Positions 62,404 through 64,000 of a stretch of 64,000 nt of DNA are shown here, piece by piece. Both the position numbers and the translations under genes were made by a program. The notes under the pieces are model-generated. The model did not search any database. It saw only the letters and a program-made list of their open reading frames with translations, and had not been told where the DNA came from. The number at the start of each line of letters is the position of its first letter. Positions within the stretch are counted from its first letter, which is position 1. This stretch comes from Rhodotorula mucilaginosa (lineage: Eukaryota > Basidiomycota > Microbotryomycetes > Sporidiobolales > Sporidiobolaceae): the NCBI GenBank assembly GCA_034406715.1, contig CP137864.1, positions 1,798,001 to 1,862,000 on the forward strand. Reading direction: 5' to 3'.

Positions 62404-62749
62404 CTCGACGGTTCACTGCGCGGTGGTCGAGGCAGAGAGAGCGGAGAGAGGTCGAGTGGGAAAGTTGAAATCGGCGACACAAAGTGGCTCGCTCTCCCGC
62501 AATTCTGACGACGCGTCGAGGCCAAGCTATACGTGCACAGAGCTGCACAGAGACGTCGTCGCTTTTTGATCGCTCTGCCCCCGGTCTCAGCCCGTGTCCG
62601 CTCGCTCGCTCTCCCTCTCCAGTTCGGATCGAATCACCCCACTCAACTCGTCTGCCTCGCGTACACCACACGAGCCAGCAGAGCCGAGCCACCGAATCAC
62701 GCCGATCAAAGCACACTCGACCCCGTTCAGGACTACCACCGCAGGCAGG
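62404..62749. promoter_or_regulatory. Divergent promoter of the small basic gene and ERG9
   Basis: Spacer of 346 bp with a CT-rich tract (CTCGCTCGCTCTCCCTCTCC) near 62600-62620 that is likely part of the ERG9 core promoter. I could not identify a sterol-response element with confidence. Confidence 0.4.
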
Positions 62750-64000
62750 ATGGTCAAAGTCGCCGACCTTGGCAAACTCTTGCTCCTCGCCTTGACCCAC
62801 CCGGGCGAGGCCAGGTCCCTCATCACCTACAAGGTAACGTGGTGGTTTTCGAGCAGGCAGGCCTCGCGAAGGGAATGCTGACCCGTGGGCCTGTTCACGC
62901 AGATCTGGCGCGACCCCCTCAACTCGATCGAGTCCAACCCGGAATCAGGATGGTCAGTCTGCGCCCTCGACACGCGGGCCGAACCGAGCCAGCAACTTGC
63001 AGATGCAATCATGCTGAACAGAGAATTGCCCATTCGCACTGACAGGGACCGACCGGACATGAAGCGCTGCTACGAACTCCTCAACCTCACCTCGCGCAGT
63101 TTCGCCGCCGTCATCCACGAACTCGACGGCGACCTCTCGCGCGTCGTCGCCATCTTTTACCTCGTCCTCCGCGCCCTCGACACGGTCGAGGACGACATGT
63201 CCCTCCCGATCGAGACCAAAGCTCCCTTGCTCGAGGCGTTTTATCAGAAACTCGACCAGGACGGGTGGAACTTCCAAGACTGTGAGTTCGTGACCTTGAT
63301 GCTGAGCGCTCACTCGCTCGAGAGGCACGCCCACTGACGAGAAGAAGGAAACATCCCCCGGCAGCCGGTCCCGATGAGAAGGACCGCGTGCTGCTGCAAG
63401 AGTTCCAGGTCGTGGTCGCCGAGTTTAAGCGGCTAGACGAGCGGTACGTCTCGCTCTCTTCGAGACATGCGAGTCTCCCAGACGTAGCGCGAGGACCGGG
63501 CTGACAAGTCCACTTGCGATGCGTGTGACCCCTCCTCGCAGCTACCAGAAGGCGATCCGGGACATTACGCGGTTAATGGGCCAGGGCATGTCGCGGTACG
63601 CCAAGCTGCACGCCGAAAGCGGCGGCAAGTTCTCGGTCGACACGCTCGCGTCGTTCGACCTGTACTGCCACTACGTCGCCGGACTCGTCGGCGAAGGCTT
63701 GTCGCGGTTGTTCTCGGCGTCGGAGAAGGAGTCGCCCTACCTCGGCGAGCAGTTGACCCTGTCCAACTCGATGGGGCTCATGCTCCAGAAGACCAACATC
63801 CTCCGCGACTTCCGCGAAGACGTCGACGAAGGGCGGGTGTTTTGGCCCGCCGAGATCTGGAGCAAGTACGTCTCGAAGCCGGAAGAGTTGCACGCCCCGG
63901 GCAACGAGGACAAGGCGCTGTGGGCGCTGAGCGAGATGACGGTCGACGCGCTCGCGCACGCGACCGACGCGCTCGACTACCTCTCGCTGCTGTCGAACCA
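62750..64000 (+). CDS. ERG9: Squalene synthase, 3' truncated
   Basis: This ER enzyme joins two farnesyl diphosphates into squalene, the first committed step to ergosterol. Exons 62750-62833, 62903-62952, 63046-63281, 63365-63443 and 63542 onward join in frame. The family blocks are intact: [20 protein letters not shown]; the first Asp-rich motif in [15 protein letters not shown]; the catalytic tyrosine region [17 protein letters not shown]; and the second Asp-rich region [20 protein letters not shown] followed by [10 protein letters not shown]. The window ends at [10 protein letters not shown], so the last third of the protein, including the C-terminal membrane anchor, lies to the right. In many carotenoid-forming red yeasts this enzyme competes with carotenoid synthesis for farnesyl diphosphate. 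Confidence 0.97.

Overview
This is a nuclear window from a filamentous or yeast-like basidiomycete. The best fit is a red yeast of the Microbotryomycetes (Rhodotorula/Rhodosporidium/Sporobolomyces type). The evidence is a GC-rich, strongly codon-biased coding sequence, many short (about 50-100 nt) GT-AG introns per gene, very tight gene packing, and a spermidine synthase-saccharopine dehydrogenase fusion, an arrangement known from basidiomycetes. The genus is inferred, not proven. I could place 25 protein-coding genes. I saw no tRNA, rRNA, CRISPR, transposon, retroelement or viral remnant.

Layout. 1-2.6 kb: 3' part of the SNF1/AMPK-alpha kinase (+). 2.9-4.4 kb: LOA1/VPS66-like acyltransferase (-), head-to-head with an MFS monocarboxylate-type transporter (+, 4.5-6.7 kb). 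7.1-9.0 kb: unknown four-helix membrane protein (+). 9.1-12.2 kb: EF-hand mitochondrial aspartate/glutamate carrier (-). 12.2-14.8 kb: no secure gene. 14.8-17.0 kb: membrane-anchored carboxylesterase/thioesterase (-). 17.8-20.6 kb: SPE3-LYS9 chimera (+). 21.9-23.1 kb: serine-rich orphan (+). 24.3-27.8 kb: NuA4 scaffold EAF1/VID21 (+), tail-to-tail with NUP160 (-, 27.9-33.0 kb). 33.0-35.1 kb: no secure gene.

35.1-35.9 kb: conserved-looking orphan (+), almost touching an HMG-box regulator (-, 35.9-37.1 kb). 37.8-39.4 kb: very-long-chain 3-ketoacyl-CoA reductase (-). 40.0-41.6 kb: secreted, Ser/Thr-rich single-pass sensor-like protein (+). 41.9-43.0 kb: RER1 (-), divergent from HRD3/SEL1L (+, 43.2-47.3 kb). 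47.6-49.6 kb: Golgi pH regulator (+). 50.0-53.2 kb: poly(A) polymerase (-). 53.8-55.6 kb: TVP38/VTT protein (+). 55.7-57.0 kb: syntaxin-18/UFE1 (-), divergent from TFIIIC subunit TFC1 (+, 57.1-59.8 kb). 60.4-60.8 kb: ribosomal protein eL29 (-). 62.1-62.4 kb: small basic protein (-). 62.75 kb to the edge: squalene synthase ERG9 (+, 3' truncated).

How they work together. Most are core housekeeping genes and form no single pathway. One loose theme is the early secretory pathway: RER1, HRD3, GPHR, TVP38 and UFE1 lie within 15 kb, and RER1 and HRD3 share a 167-bp intergenic promoter. Lipid and ER-membrane metabolism recurs (LOA1-like, 3-ketoacyl-CoA reductase, squalene synthase). I found no convincing undescribed multi-gene system. 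The more unusual points are the SPE3-LYS9 fusion with its micro-exons, an acyltransferase lacking the usual histidine, very short divergent and convergent intergenic gaps, several orphan proteins, and two multi-kilobase stretches without a recognisable gene.
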